From assembly GCA_958510825.1 (NCBI GenBank), contig OY294049.1:21321536-21385535 (forward strand): a stretch of DNA of 64,000 nucleotides, in the 5' to 3' direction. Origin of the DNA: Brachypterus glaber (Eukaryota; Arthropoda; Insecta; Coleoptera; Kateretidae). The notes beneath the pieces were generated by a model. The model was not told where the DNA came from. It worked only from the letters and a program-made list of their open reading frames with translations, and did not search any database. A program made the translations under genes and the position numbers. Below, one piece after another: positions 36,448 through 47,309 of the stretch; within the stretch, counting starts at the first letter, position 1, and the number at the start of each line of letters is the position of its first letter.

Positions 36448-37029
36448 CAGCCTGTTCCAGAACTCGCGTACAGAAATTTGAGGGTATATTAAAAACCTTC
36501 TGGAAAATATGAAAAAATGTCAAAAAAAAATCCATCTTCGTTCAACTCAAAAATAAGAACGCTTTAAGTGGACCAATACTGTTGCTGATGTTAAATTACC
36601 TTTAAAAGTTGAATTTGTAGCTATGAAAGCAAATTTAATTATTGCAGGTACATATTCTGTAGGTTGACATGGTGATTAATGTGACATAAATATTTATTAA
36701 TGTCAAAAAAACACCGCCGGATGGAGTGACCCTATAGAAATAAAATATTTGATAACCTCTGTCGGTTTTGTCAAAATATAATAACCTAAAAAGATTCTAG
36801 TTGAAAGTCTCAAACAATGCACGCAACAATTAAAATGCAACCATAGTTACTAATAAGTAGGGGAAACTAATTTGTAGGTAATTTAACATCAGCAACAGGA
36901 TTGGTCAGATTAAATAGCTTCTTTTTTAATTAGTATTGAAGATGGATTTTATTTGAATTTTTTTTCATATTTTCCAGAAGGATTTTAATATACCCTCAAA
37001 TTTCTGTACGCGAGTTCTGGAACAGGCTG
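36448..37029. mobile_element. 582-bp TA-target MITE (CAGCCTGTTCCAGAACTCGC ends)
   Basis: Inverted ends of about 50 bp are flanked by TA (36446-36447 and 37030-37031). The interior has no ORF. Confidence 0.8.
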
Positions 37030-37197
37030 TAGGTACTCTGTTTGTCGGTGTACCAGTCCAATCCATGTTATCAAATTTAAAACCATGCTCTGTTTAAATT
37101 GCTCAACATATTTTAATTAAATTCATTCCAATAACATTTAACCAAAAAGTTATTTAATTATTACGGGTAAGTAATATAACGAATAATGTAAATGTAT

Positions 37198-37437
37198 ATT
37201 TAAATAAGTTAAGAATTAACAGTCTATAAAAATATACTGCACGTTTGTCGGTTAATAACCGAAAATTATATATAAGAAAGTTATCTATCTGTCGTTAAAA
37301 TCAAATGGACAGGAAACAGTGAATAGTACCATTTCATCCTTTTTGGGAATCATCAGCACTTATATATAATTTTCGGTTATTAACCGACAAACGTGCAGTA
37401 TATATTTTTATAGACTGTTAATTCTTAACTTATTTAA
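37198..37437. repeat. Palindrome with a hammerhead unit in its loop
   Basis: Arms of about 75 bp (containing GTTTGTCGGTTAATAACCGA and its complement) enclose an 85-bp segment, 37276-37360, that is a minimal hammerhead-family unit. Confidence 0.75.
37316..37360 (-). ncRNA. Hammerhead ribozyme motif, copy B (core intact, stem I shortened)
   Basis: The minus strand keeps CUGAUGA, stem II UCC/GGA, GAAA, stem III UGG/CUA and UU. The sequence begins exactly at AGUG, so stem I is only 4 bp. The family 3' tail (ACAGATAGATAAC) follows to 37276. Confidence 0.6.
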
Positions 37438-37440
37438 CTC

Positions 37441-37720
37441 TTCTTAACCGGCTAAAGGTTCATATCATGGTTTAGGTCCGTGGCATTTTGAATGCACGTT
37501 ACACCGTAAATTGTGGCGATTTGCCTTTTGGGAACAAGTGAACTGATAACAGTGACCACATCAATAGATGGCACCATGCTTTTATATCTATCTAACGTTT
37601 TATTCGAATATTAGCAACATACAGGATACACAGTACTGATGATTCCCAAAAAGGATGAAATGGTACTATTCACTGTTTCCTGTCCATTTGATTTTAACGA
37701 CAGATAGATAACTTTCTTAC
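37441..37720 (+). mobile_element. Retrozyme-like element, plus-strand copy
   Basis: It has CCGTGGCATTTTGAATGCAC, ACCACATCAATAGATGG and AACGTTTTATTCGAATATTA, then hammerhead copy C and the ACAGATAGATAACTTTCTT tail. The upstream parts match 34760-34960 inverted. It has no ORF. Confidence 0.55.
37630..37676 (+). ncRNA. Hammerhead ribozyme motif, copy C (core intact)
   Basis: The 47-nt motif has stem I ACAGUA/CACUGU (five pairs with a mismatch next to the core), CUGAUGA, stem II UCC/GGA, GAAA, stem III UGG/CUA and UU. Relative to copy A, the middle pair of stem II is C-G instead of U-A, so pairing is kept. Confidence 0.65.
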
Positions 37721-38034
37721 ATGTATATTTGATGTATATTTTTTTAATGGACCATAAAATTTTTATTAAACATGATAAATTAAAAAAATATGTTTGCAAT
37801 CTGTATTTTATTTAAAAAATTTACAAAATAACTAGGTATAAATGTGTAGAATCGTATAAAAAATAAAAAAATGCAATCTCAAAGATTATTTTTACTAACT
37901 TAAGGCCATTTTTTTCGACATGAAACGTTAGTTTTTTAATTTTTTAATAAAAGCAGAAGGATTTTTAACATAAAACCTGTATTTACAAAATTATAAAAAT
38001 AAAAGGAAAATAGATAAATAGATAACACAGGCCC

Positions 38035-38706
38035 ACAAAAACAAAAAAGTATATTGTCCTGGAGTGGAAAGCTATGTATTTTAAGGCGCTAAATTTAAAT
38101 TTAATGTCAATTCGGACATCTACCGGTTGGTTTTTCAACTAGACTCAAAAAATGAGTGAAAATACACAAAAATGTCATTTTAAATAATTTCTCAAACATT
38201 ATTTAAAAAAAATGACTTGTTTCCTACTATTTTTATAAATTGTGAGTCGCTGAATACGAATCTATTATCAGATTAGACTTCTACCAACTGTTTTTTAAAC
38301 TAGACTCAAAAAATGATATGGGATTTTCGGGTATTTTCACTCATTTTTTGAGTCTAGTTGAAAAACCAGACTGTAGGTGTTCAATTCGACATTAGATTTG
38401 AATTCAGCTCTTAAAATACATACATACCCCAGGACAATATACTTTTTTATTTTGTGAGAACACAAAAATCCTAAATATATATTTATTTTTAAATCTGCTT
38501 TATTTCGAAATATTCTTATGTATTTTGAGGCATTGAATTCGATCGATCGATTAGACTTCTATCTACTGTTTTTTTAACTAGACAAAAAAAAATATATTTT
38601 TTGAGTCTAGTTAAAACACCATCTGAATTCGGCGCCTTAAAATACAATAAACTGGATAGGGCTCCACCCCAGGACAATATACATTTTTTTATTTTTGGGC
38701 CGGTGT
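38035..38706. mobile_element. 672-bp foldback with ACACAGGCCCACAAAA-type ends
   Basis: The ends ACACAGGCCCACAAAAAC and GGGCCGGTGT are inverted. Arms share TATTGTCCTGG, AAGGCGC and AACTAGACTCAAAAAATGAG in several inverted copies. It is related to 44234-45015. No gene is present. Confidence 0.65.
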
Positions 38707-39199
38707 TATTTATATTAATTATAAAAAAGTTTTGTAAACATGTTAGTTACCGACTTTTCCTTTATTATTGCTCATTTGAAAAATAATCTTAGCATAAATC
38801 CCTCGTTTTATGAATTTTTCCACCTAAACTACAAATTTTTGCTTGAAAGAAAATGTTTTTAAATCAATAATTCAAGATAAAACTTGAATTTGCTGCATTC
38901 AATGGAAACAGCAAAATTAATCGAAATCTGTCAAATCACTACTGAACGCTATGACCAATTTCGATTGACAGATATCGCTGCAATCATTCATTAATAATGA
39001 ATCATTATCAACGTTTTGAGATGATTAGTTTTGATTGATTTTTTAAAAGCGCGGGACTGTACTTTTTGTGTGTATTTCTAACCTCAAATGGTGGTTATAA
39101 AATGTGACAGGTATTAGTCATTCAGCAGTTTGCTAGCAAAACATATCATTTGATGACTTTTGATGAGTTTTGCTGTTTTCTTTTAACGCAGCCATTGTG
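38707..39199. other. Interval upstream of the LINE, possibly its 5' region
   Basis: No gene is seen. It includes an imperfect inverted repeat around 38889-38990 (GAAATCTGTCAA and TTGACAGATATCG). It could be the LINE 5' UTR or older sequence. Confidence 0.35.
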
Positions 39200-39246
39200 T
39201 AAAAGTGTCGACATTTTATGAGCCAAAATTGAAAATACCCGGATAG

Positions 39247-40155
39247 AAGTCTGGGTATTTTACCAAGGACCAAAAAGCTTTTATAAGTAATATTTTTGAA
39301 AAATTTGAATCTAAATTTGGAGAATTAAACAAAAATATAAGTAAAAATAGCGAAGAAATTAAGGAAGAAGTGAAGAACCAAATAACATTAGTCAAGACCG
39401 AAATAAAAACCTTTCTTGCAGATCACGAAAGCAGAATATCCGAACTAGAGCAAGAAAACGCAAAACTACACGAAATAAATATCTCACTGCAAAGAAAGGC
39501 AAGGAAAAATAATTTAGTAATTTTTGGACTTACAACTAACGAGTCAGAAAACTTAATTAATCAAGTTATAAACTTCTTTCAGACAAAATTAGTCATAACA
39601 ATTCAACATACCGACATAAACGATACTTTTAAATTAGGACCAAAAAATAATTCAAAAGCTCCCATACTTATTGAGCTTGTCTCTTATCAGAAAAAGATAC
39701 TAATATTAAAAAACGCACATAAGCTAAAAGGAAAATCAATCTTTATAAATCCAGATCTGTGTCCAGAAGATCAAGCCATTAATAAAGTTTTGACGAAACA
39801 CAAAAAAGAGGCAACTTTAAAAGGATTTAGAGCAAAAATAAAGGGAGACAAACTATTCATTGGTGAGGATTCATACACTGTCAAAGATTTAGAACATTCA
39901 ACAGCATTAGAAAAACCTCATACTAAATTGACTGAAAGTCACAATCCTGCTAGCCAATCACCACAAAAATCACAACAACTTAGTGCCCCTTCAACACCTA
40001 ATCCACAGGAAAGGCAAAAAGGTTTATTAAAAGAACTAAACCTATCCATAGAAGAAGAAGAAGACCAACCAACAAAGAATAAGACTATTGATAAAAAGTC
40101 TGACTCGGTAAAACGTGCAATCACTAGATCTACTGTCCAAAATAGAAAAAAATAG
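39247..40155 (+). CDS. LINE ORF1 protein (coiled coil plus RRM-like domain), start lost
   Basis: This is a nucleic-acid-binding ORF1 protein of the CR1-group element. It is open for 302 codons from just after a TAG at 39244 to the TAG at 40153. The N-terminal third is Glu/Lys-rich with heptad-like spacing (KFESKFGELNKNISKNSEEI and ISELEQENAKLHEINISLQ), consistent with a coiled coil. It is followed by RKARKNNLVIFGL and a domain with DTFKLGPKN, LKNAHKLKGKSIFINPDL and AKIKGDKLFIGEDSYTV, typical of the RRM-like domain of insect LINE ORF1s. The tail is Ser/Pro/Gln-rich, then acidic (EEEED), then basic. No CCHC knuckles are visible. The frame has no ATG; a GTG at 39370 is the only conventional alternative. 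The true start is therefore probably upstream and broken. An ATG at 39218 lies in another frame and stops after four codons. Confidence 0.75.
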   Translation, partial: KSGYFTKDQKAFISNIFEKFESKFGELNKNISKNSEEIKEEVKNQITLVKTEIKTFLADHESRISELEQENAKLHEINISLQRKARKNNLVIFGLTTNESENLINQVINFFQTKLVITIQHTDINDTFKLGPKNNSKAPILIELVSYQKKILILKNAHKLKGKSIFINPDLCPEDQAINKVLTKHKKEATLKGFRAKIKGDKLFIGEDSYTVKDLEHSTALEKPHTKLTESHNPASQSPQKSQQLSAPSTPNPQERQKGLLKELNLSIEEEEDQPTKNKTIDKKSDSVKRAITRSTVQNRKK

Positions 40156-40442
40156 GGCTTCTTGTCTATGTCTTTATTTTTAAATTGATATTCTTTTTTA
40201 TTTTTATTTTTATTTATATAAACTATATTTTACTTGTTCTCTATATTTTATTTTGTATCGTTTTAAGTATTTTTTTTTATTAGATTGTATTTTTAGATTT
40301 AGTTAGGTAGATAGTGGTATTTTAATTTATATGTATGTTTGTTTTAATTTTAGGATCTGCATTAAGCACGAAGTGATATTTTTCTAGCTTATTTTTTTTT
40401 GTTTTTATTTATATAAACTATATTTTAAATTTTAAATTAAAT

Positions 40443-43376
40443 ATGGACAACTTCCTGAGAGATTTTAACGCTAACGCAAATACTATACAAACTAATATAC
40501 TAGAAAGTGCTTATGAGTGTAATGAGGTTTTCAAAATAAATTCAAGTAACATTAATTTTAAAATTTTACAGGTGAATATAAGAAGTGTAAGAAAAAATTT
40601 ACCTGAGTTAGAAATCTTTTTGGAGCAATTTACCGATAAATTTAATTGTATTGTTCTAACTGAAACTCGACAAACAAACTTAGAGTACATCAAGTTAGAT
40701 GGATACTCAGTATTATATAGTGAAGGCACATTTAATCAAAACGATGGCGTTATAATGTTCCTCAAAAATGATATAGACTACACCTATACAATTGATAAAA
40801 TAAATGAATGCAGTATTATAAATGCAAAAATAAAATTCTATAATACATACATAAATATAATAGGAATATACAGACTTCATGCTATAAATATGGAAACATT
40901 CTTAATCGACCTGGATCAGTATTTTGACAAAAACTTAAAAAATTCAGATACGTGCATTTTTACCGGTGATTTAAACATAAATCTTTTGAAACCTGTAGGA
41001 ACAACGGGCGAATATTTGGACATAATGTCAGAATTTAATTTTAAATGTTTAATAAATGGTATAACTAGGAAAAAAGATAATGAAGAATCATGTATAGACC
41101 ATATATTTATAAAATCTAAAAATCACATAGAGGAATATACTATACCTGCTATAATTAGTACCAATATCACAGATCATTACCCTATCGCTACACAAATTGT
41201 ATTTAATGATAAAATAAAACAAAAAATTAATAACACAAATTTTATTAAACAAATTAATTATAAAGATTTAAATAAGGACTTATTAGAAACGTACTGGGAT
41301 GAAGTACTTCATGGCGAAATTGAATCTGCAACAGAAAAATTCATTAGTATAATAAAACAAAAAATAGATAAAAACACAATTTACAAAAAAATTAAAAAAG
41401 AAAATAGAAAACGGAAACCCTGGATAACCCAGGGCCTTATAAATTCTATTAAGGTTAGGGATGAACTTCTAGACACTTACAATAGGACGCAAAATATTAA
41501 CATAAAAATACAATATAACACATACAGAAATAACTTAAATAAATTAATAACTAAAACAAAAAATGATTTTTATAAAAATAAAATTGGTTCCAGCGCAAAT
41601 AACAAAGATATGTGGCAAACTATAAATAACTTAAAAAATACACAAACAAAAAATACAGAAATTAAAGAAATACGCAAGGGAACAGAAATAATAACTAATA
41701 AATAAAAAATGTGTAACGCTTTTAACAACCACTATATAAATTTAGGGGATAAATTAGCTAAAAAGATAAAAAAAGTAAAAAATTATAAAGAAAAACAATT
41801 AAAGCTACAAAATTCTATGTTTTTATTACCTACAAACCTAGAGGAAGTAAAATTAACTATAAAAAGATTAAAAAATAAAAAATCAGTGGGGATAGATTGC
41901 ATTGACACCAATACTATAAAACATATTTCGGAATCAATTGCCTACCCTTTAACTCAACTCATTAATAAAATATTCGAAACAGGTATATGTCCAACTTCTT
42001 TTAAAACGTCGATAGTCATTCCCATATATAAAAAAGGTGATAAAAAGGATCCGGTAAACTATAGACCAATTTCGCTTATAACTGGGTTCACAAAAATCTT
42101 TGAATCACTTTTAAAAGTTCGCCTAGATAGCTATATTAAAAAATATAAAATAATTTCGGATAGGCAGTTTGGATTTCAAAAGGGTAAATCTACACAAAAT
42201 GCTATAATTACATTGATAAAAGAAATTTACGATGCTATTGATAAAGGAATGCCTGCTATAAGCATATTTCTCGACCTTGCTAAAGCATTCGACACAGTCA
42301 GCCATGAAAAACTTCTTGTGATTTTAGAGAATATAGGTGTAAGAGGTACCCTTTTGAAACTCTTTACTGACTATCTGAAAGACAGAAAACAATTTGTAAA
42401 GATTGGAAAAAATCTCAGCAAGCCAATGTCACCAAATTACGGGGTTCCGCAAGGAACAATTTTGGGACCTTTACTATTTATATTATATATAAATAATCTG
42501 TTTTTAGTCAATACCAAGGGCAAAATTGTTAGTTTTGCTGACGACACAACCATCTTTTACAGTGGTTTTGACTGGAACATTTAAAAAAGTCTGATTGAGG
42601 AAGATTTTATTATATTCAAAGAATGGCTCGACTACAACGTCCTAACGCTAAATATAGAAAAAACTAATTTTATGGCATTTGGTTCATATACTATTAGTTT
42701 ACCGGATTTTAATACGCTCACCTTTAAAAGCAACGTAGAAACCTTCACCATTGCTCTAGCAAATTCAACAAAATTTTTGGGCATTACTATAGATCCACAT
42801 CTTAGGTGGGATTTACAAATACAACAAATAACAAAAAAGATTAGATGTCTTATTCCGTATTTTAAAATACTCAAACCCATTTTAAGCATCCCTCAACTAA
42901 ACACCGTTTACAACGCACTTGTAGAGTCTCACCTAAGATACGGTATCCTAGGATGGGGTGGTGTTTATAAAAACCAATTAGATGATCTGGAAACTGCGCA
43001 AAAAAGACTTCTTAAAATAATTCATAAAGTTGATATAACTTACCCGACTGATGATCTATTCCGGCTTGCTAATAAAATGGATTGCAGACAATTATTCTAC
43101 TTGAACCTCCTCACATATTCACATTCTGAAAAAAAGACATATAAATTAGTTAATACCAGAAAAAATAAAAATAAATACCTACCTGTTCCAAAAGTTTTTA
43201 AAACTATCGGTCAGCGAAGTGTAGCATATCTTGGTCCTAAGGTTTATAACGACTTGCCTGAAAACATTAAAAATACGTCGATAATTAATTCATTTAAAAG
43301 AATGTGCAAAAACTATATACTACAAAAACCAAGGAAATTCGTAAATGATCAAATTGATCTTAAAAATATTTCATAA
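40443..43376 (+). pseudogene. LINE ORF2: APE endonuclease and reverse transcriptase, interrupted by two in-frame TAA stops
   Basis: One continuous frame of 977 codons is broken only by TAA at 41703 and TAA at 42582. There is no frameshift. Endonuclease motifs run in order: LQVNIRS near residue 40, VLTETR, FTGDLNINLL, SCIDHIF and ITDHYPIA, so the APE-type active-site residues look intact. The reverse transcriptase follows, with NYRPISLITGFTKIFE near residue 538, QFGFQKGKSTQNAI, FLDLAKAFDTVSH (motif A Asp), YGVPQGTILGPLLF and FADDTT near residue 700 (motif C). The C-terminal portion carries RYGILGWGG and the LGPKVYNDLPENIKN block. The element would copy its RNA at a nicked target by target-primed reverse transcription. 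With two stops this copy is probably inactive, but the lack of other damage suggests a young insertion. The start is the ATG at 40443, 287 bp after ORF1. Confidence 0.9.
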
Positions 43377-43808
43377 AAAAAAAACTCTAAAAAACTCATA
43401 AATAATACTTACCCGATTGCTAAGATTTTAGCAACTATTTATTTTCAAAGCCTCAAATTACATTTATTTATTTATTAATTTATTTATTTATTTTCAAAGC
43501 CTCAAATTACACATTACACTGTTTCTTATTGTATTAATTCATTTTTATTACTTAATTATTGTGTATATGTATATGTATATGTATATATAGGTGTGTGCAT
43601 GTGTGTCTGTGTGGATGTGTATATATGTATAAGTATTTTTAAAATTAGATTTAGCATTATTTTTTGTAATTTTTTCTTACACGCACAAATGTTTACATTT
43701 TAGTGTATAATTAGCATATTTATTGCAAACTGTTGTACTTATATGATTTGTAATTATGATTTTTCAGCAATAAATATTATTATTATTATATTATTATTAT
43801 TATTATTA

Positions 43809-43845
43809 ACCTGTGATTAATTTGTTTTCTTTTTTTTTGTTTCAG
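43809..43845 (+). promoter_or_regulatory. Residual splice acceptor region between LINE tail and sidestep exon
   Basis: Only 37 bp separate the LINE ATT-repeat tail from the exon. They hold a plausible branch site (TGATTAAT, about 43814-43821), a long T-rich tract and TTTCAG. Confidence 0.65.
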
Positions 43846-44009
43846 TTCGCCCTTTGACTGCTGAAATTATAATAAACAACAATCCCTTGTCAGCTGAAAG
43901 AAAATATGATATTCAGTGTCAGTCTTTCGGTTCAAGGCCTCCTGCGAAAATAACATGGCAACTGGACGGAAAAGATTTAAAGCATCCCAAATACAATTAC
44001 TCACAAATG
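43846..44009 (+). CDS. Sidestep-family Ig cell-adhesion protein, internal exon (first half of an Ig domain)
   Basis: This exon encodes about 54 residues of a sidestep-family immunoglobulin-superfamily membrane protein. Drosophila members act as guidance ligands for Beat receptors on axons and muscles. It opens with VRPLTAEI and continues with PLSAERKYDIQCQSFGSRPP and then AKITWQLDGKDL. The family signatures seen are VRPL, PLSA, the B-strand Cys in IQCQS, GSRPPA and the core Trp in ITW. By comparison with the family this is probably the first half of Ig domain 3. It is bounded by a pyrimidine-rich acceptor ending TTTCAG at 43845 and a GTAAGT donor at 44010. It begins in phase 1, so the Val codon takes its first base from the exon upstream, and ends in phase 0. 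The 3' tail of a LINE ends 37 bp before the exon. The particular paralogue cannot be named. No upstream exon was recognised in the window. Confidence 0.9.
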
Positions 44010-44233
44010 GTAAGTTAGCATAAATATTTTAAGAATAGTTTAATAAATTACAAAAAAAATAAATACATAAAGTCTAGAAGATGTGTTTTATATCTTTTAT
44101 ATGATTATTATTATCGATTAAAACTATTACCAACCGTAAATTCCACTAATGCACGCAAAAAAAAAAATAGTTTTATATTAATTATGAAATTATATATTTT
44201 ATATTAATTATGAAATTATATATAATTAGTATA

Positions 44234-45015
44234 ACACAGGCTCACAAAATCAAAAAAGTACCCTAATCTTTTGACGAGACAGGTCTATTCTTATGTATTT
44301 TGCATCGGTGAATCCAAATCAAAAAGTCAGATTAGGTGTTCCCGCAGTGATTTTTCGAGAAAATGCAAAAAACATGATTTTTTATGGTTATTGTATGGTT
44401 TTTTGGAATATAAAAAAAAACGGAAAACGATAAAACTAATCTTAGTTCAAATTTGAATTCTACGAATCAAAATACATAGAAAACCATACTTAGTTTTTTT
44501 TTCACGAAACTTTGAAATTTTGAAAACTGTAGCAGCGCATAACAGCGCTTCAGCCGAACAAAAAAAAAGTATCTTGATCTGGAGACGAGAGGTTTATATT
44601 CCTATGTATTTTAACATGCTGAATTATCCGCCAGAATTGGCCCAACGGGTCTTGGTTTGGACTTACCTTAAAGAACACCTCAAAATCGCCAAAATTGACC
44701 TTGCGCTGCTACAGTTTTCAAAGCCATCCAAGGGTTAAATTTTCTCGAAAAAAAAAATGAAAATATTGTTTTCGATCTATTTTAATCCGTAGAATTTACA
44801 TTTGTAGTCAGATTGATTTTATCATTTTCCGTTTTTTTTCTTTAATTCCAAAAAACCATAAAAATAATGCTTTTTGCATTTTTCTCGAAAAATCACTGCG
44901 GTGAGGTTAGGGGGTCAATCTCACCTTGGATTTGGATTCAGCGATGAAAAATATATAAGAATAGACCTGTCTCGTCGAAGGATTAGGGTACTTTTTTTAT
45001 TTTGTGGGCCTGTGT
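44234..45015. mobile_element. 782-bp foldback in the sidestep intron (ACACAGGCTCACAAAAT ends)
   Basis: The ends ACACAGG and CCTGTGT continue as inverted arms (AAAAAAGTACCCTAATC, GAGACAGGTCTATTCTTAT and CGAGAAAAATGCAAAAA-like blocks). An inner pair, GAAAACTGTAGCAGCGC and GCGCTGCTACAGTTTTC, encloses the centre. It is related to 38035-38706. Confidence 0.75.
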
Positions 45016-45025
45016 AATCGATACC

Positions 45026-45388
45026 CCCAAGCAACAAAGCCGTAAGTCATATATTGTCATTTTTCACGACAGCTAAATTTCTAAAATATTTTTTTTGTTA
45101 TTGGGTGGGTAAATGATTGAAGTGGAAAAGGAAGTCATGTGATACATCATTTGCAAGCTTATAAAATTCTCTATTTAACTGTTTAAGTATTTATTGTTTA
45201 TTTACTGTTTGTTTCTGATAATATTCATGTTTAGAATTTCTTACTTTAGTGATTTTAAGTAAACTTTTGCTTAAAGTGGACTGTGGAGAAACCTGAGTAG
45301 TACCACCATGTGTGTCTTTTTTCAAGGCGTTTACATATCAGTATAACTCAAAATGGGTCTAACTTGAGTTACAACCTTGTTGCTTGGG
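45026..45388. mobile_element. 363-bp MITE with CCCAAGCAACAA ends
   Basis: CCCAAGCAACAA (45026) and TTGTTGCTTGGG (ending 45388) are perfect inverted repeats, resembling the CCCAGGCAACCA ends of 796-2044. It lies 10 bp after the preceding foldback. Confidence 0.65.
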
Positions 45389-45847
45389 AGTGTCGTAATT
45401 AGTATATATACTAAACAAAATTTCGTTTTTTTTTTGGATTGTTGAATAAACGATAAATCTTTTTTATCAGTCCAGTATATTTTCTTTTGTGTAGAAATAT
45501 AATTATGCAGGTAGTTAATTTAATAATGGTTGTCAAAGGCACTATTAACTTTTAATGTTAATTAAAATTATAAAGCTTTATTAAAGCTAGTTTTAAATAA
45601 AAACTTTAAAAGTTGGAAAGAATGACACTTGGGAATTTAAAGTTATCAGAGATTTATAATGACTCACGACGACAAATTTATAAAACTGTTATAAAAAAAA
45701 CAAAACTAATAAAAATAAAAAAAATAAATAAAAAATATTTTGAAAAATTAAATTTTTAGAAATAATTATTTTTAAAAGTGTTATCTTCCAAAATATTTTT
45801 TTTTTATTTGTACTACTAATTTAATGACCAAACTAATTGGGAAAAAG

Positions 45848-45925
45848 TGTAGATTAGTGGTGATTACACTCCCTTACCTAGCCACCGTCCTGCGTTCGAC
45901 TACCGGGTTGGGAAGTTCGCCTATC
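45848..45925 (+). repeat. tRNA-like segment, possible SINE head
   Basis: TAGATTAGTGGTGATTA resembles an A box and GCGTTCGACTACC a B box about 40 bp later, as in tRNA-derived SINEs. A cloverleaf is not convincing. Confidence 0.35.
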
Positions 45926-47309
45926 TTGGCAATTAAAAATATTTGCATGTTTTCTATTATGATTACCTTGATTTAAAATTAATTATTAATTATTTTGTTG
46001 ATTTTAAAGTAGTTTGTCCGAGCATCGCGATTGTAGATATTTTTTTAAGTTTTATACCTGTAATATAATTTTATAATCAAAAAAAATATAATAAAATCGC
46101 AATAAATTTTTAAATTGACATTTATAAAGGATATATTTTAGGATCGAAATCTGTTTTGCCTTCGATAAAATATTACGATCGTTGCATCCCATTTAGAAAA
46201 TTTTATTATCTTTTCTGTCTTAGTGTATACTCTTCACAACACTTAGTGCTAGAAGAGTGTCATAATATGGTTTTTCTATTTTGCGACCCTTATAAGCCCA
46301 TAATCACACGCATTTTGCGTGTTCTTATAGGCCCATAAGAGGTCTGTACTTTTGGTTCTTTTGGGTTTGCAACAGACCTGGCATATCGCTTGACGTTTTT
46401 CGTGCAAATGTCAATGTCGCTTTAAAGTTGAATTTTCTACAAAATTTTGTGTTTAGGTTATTTTTACCATGTTAATATTGTGGCTTGGTTAATTTCAGTA
46501 AAAAAGAGAAGAGATGACTATAAAATATATCAAAATATCATTTGTTCCTAGAATTTTAAACATGGTGTAAACTGTAATGCCAATTCGAAACAAAAATCCC
46601 TAAATCAGTCATCAATTTAAATGTAAGTTTTTTAAAATTTTAGAGCAAAATAGAAAAAATTGTATAAAGCACTCGTTTCATAACACGTTTTTAGCGCACT
46701 AGTACTTTAGAAAACTCACCGCAAGCAGCTAGTTTCCTAAACTTGTACTCGTGCGCTAAAAACGTATGTTATGAAACTAGTACTTTAATATATAGTATTT
46801 GAAATTTTTAAGGGATTGAAGATTTTTTTATTTTTTGTTTGCCATGTTATTTTTGAGATGCAGCACTCTCTGCTTCTCAAAAATAACATGGCAATCGGTT
46901 CCAGCGATAACTACGACCCCATTGGTCTGAACACCCAAAAACCAAAAACAGTCTTATTAAAAATTACGTCCTATTCCTTTTTGCCGGTCAAAAAAGGGTA
47001 AAATATTTAACTCAATATGTTAAACAGTTTTTTTTTATATCTGACATTTTGAGAAAAACGCGTTTAAAGTTTTTTTTATGTGTTAAAGATGGTATTAAAG
47101 TACATGAATGTATAACTTTTGTATAATATACATTGTAAACTACTTATTAAAAAAGACGTCAAAATATTTTAGGAGCGTATTCTACACATATTAAGAAGTA
47201 TAAAAAGCAAAAAATAAAACGATTTTTTTTATACTTTTTAAGTTATTTTCTGCTTTATTCTTTGTAAAAAGTAAATTTTCTACTCTAAAATTAAAACTTT
47301 TAATTCCAG
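45926..47309. other. Remainder of the sidestep intron before the second exon
   Basis: No further exon is seen. Short inverted pairs occur near 46240-46330 and 46670-46790 (AACACGTTTTTAGCGCAC mirrored). The interval is otherwise AT-rich. Confidence 0.4.

Larger units (their letters stand above)
39200..43808 (+). mobile_element. CR1-group non-LTR retrotransposon, nearly full length
   Basis: The element has an ORF1, a 287-bp spacer, an ORF2 with endonuclease and reverse transcriptase, and a roughly 400-bp AT-rich 3' region. It ends in an ATT/TTA microsatellite (about 43775-43808), as in CR1/L2-type LINEs that end in short repeats. The 5' boundary is not resolved and 39200 is only an estimate. 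I could not identify a target-site duplication. Assignment to the CR1/L2/Daphne part of the Jockey superfamily rests on the endonuclease and on the C-terminal region containing QRSVAYLGPKVYNDLPENIK. Sequence search would be needed to name the clade. Confidence 0.85.
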
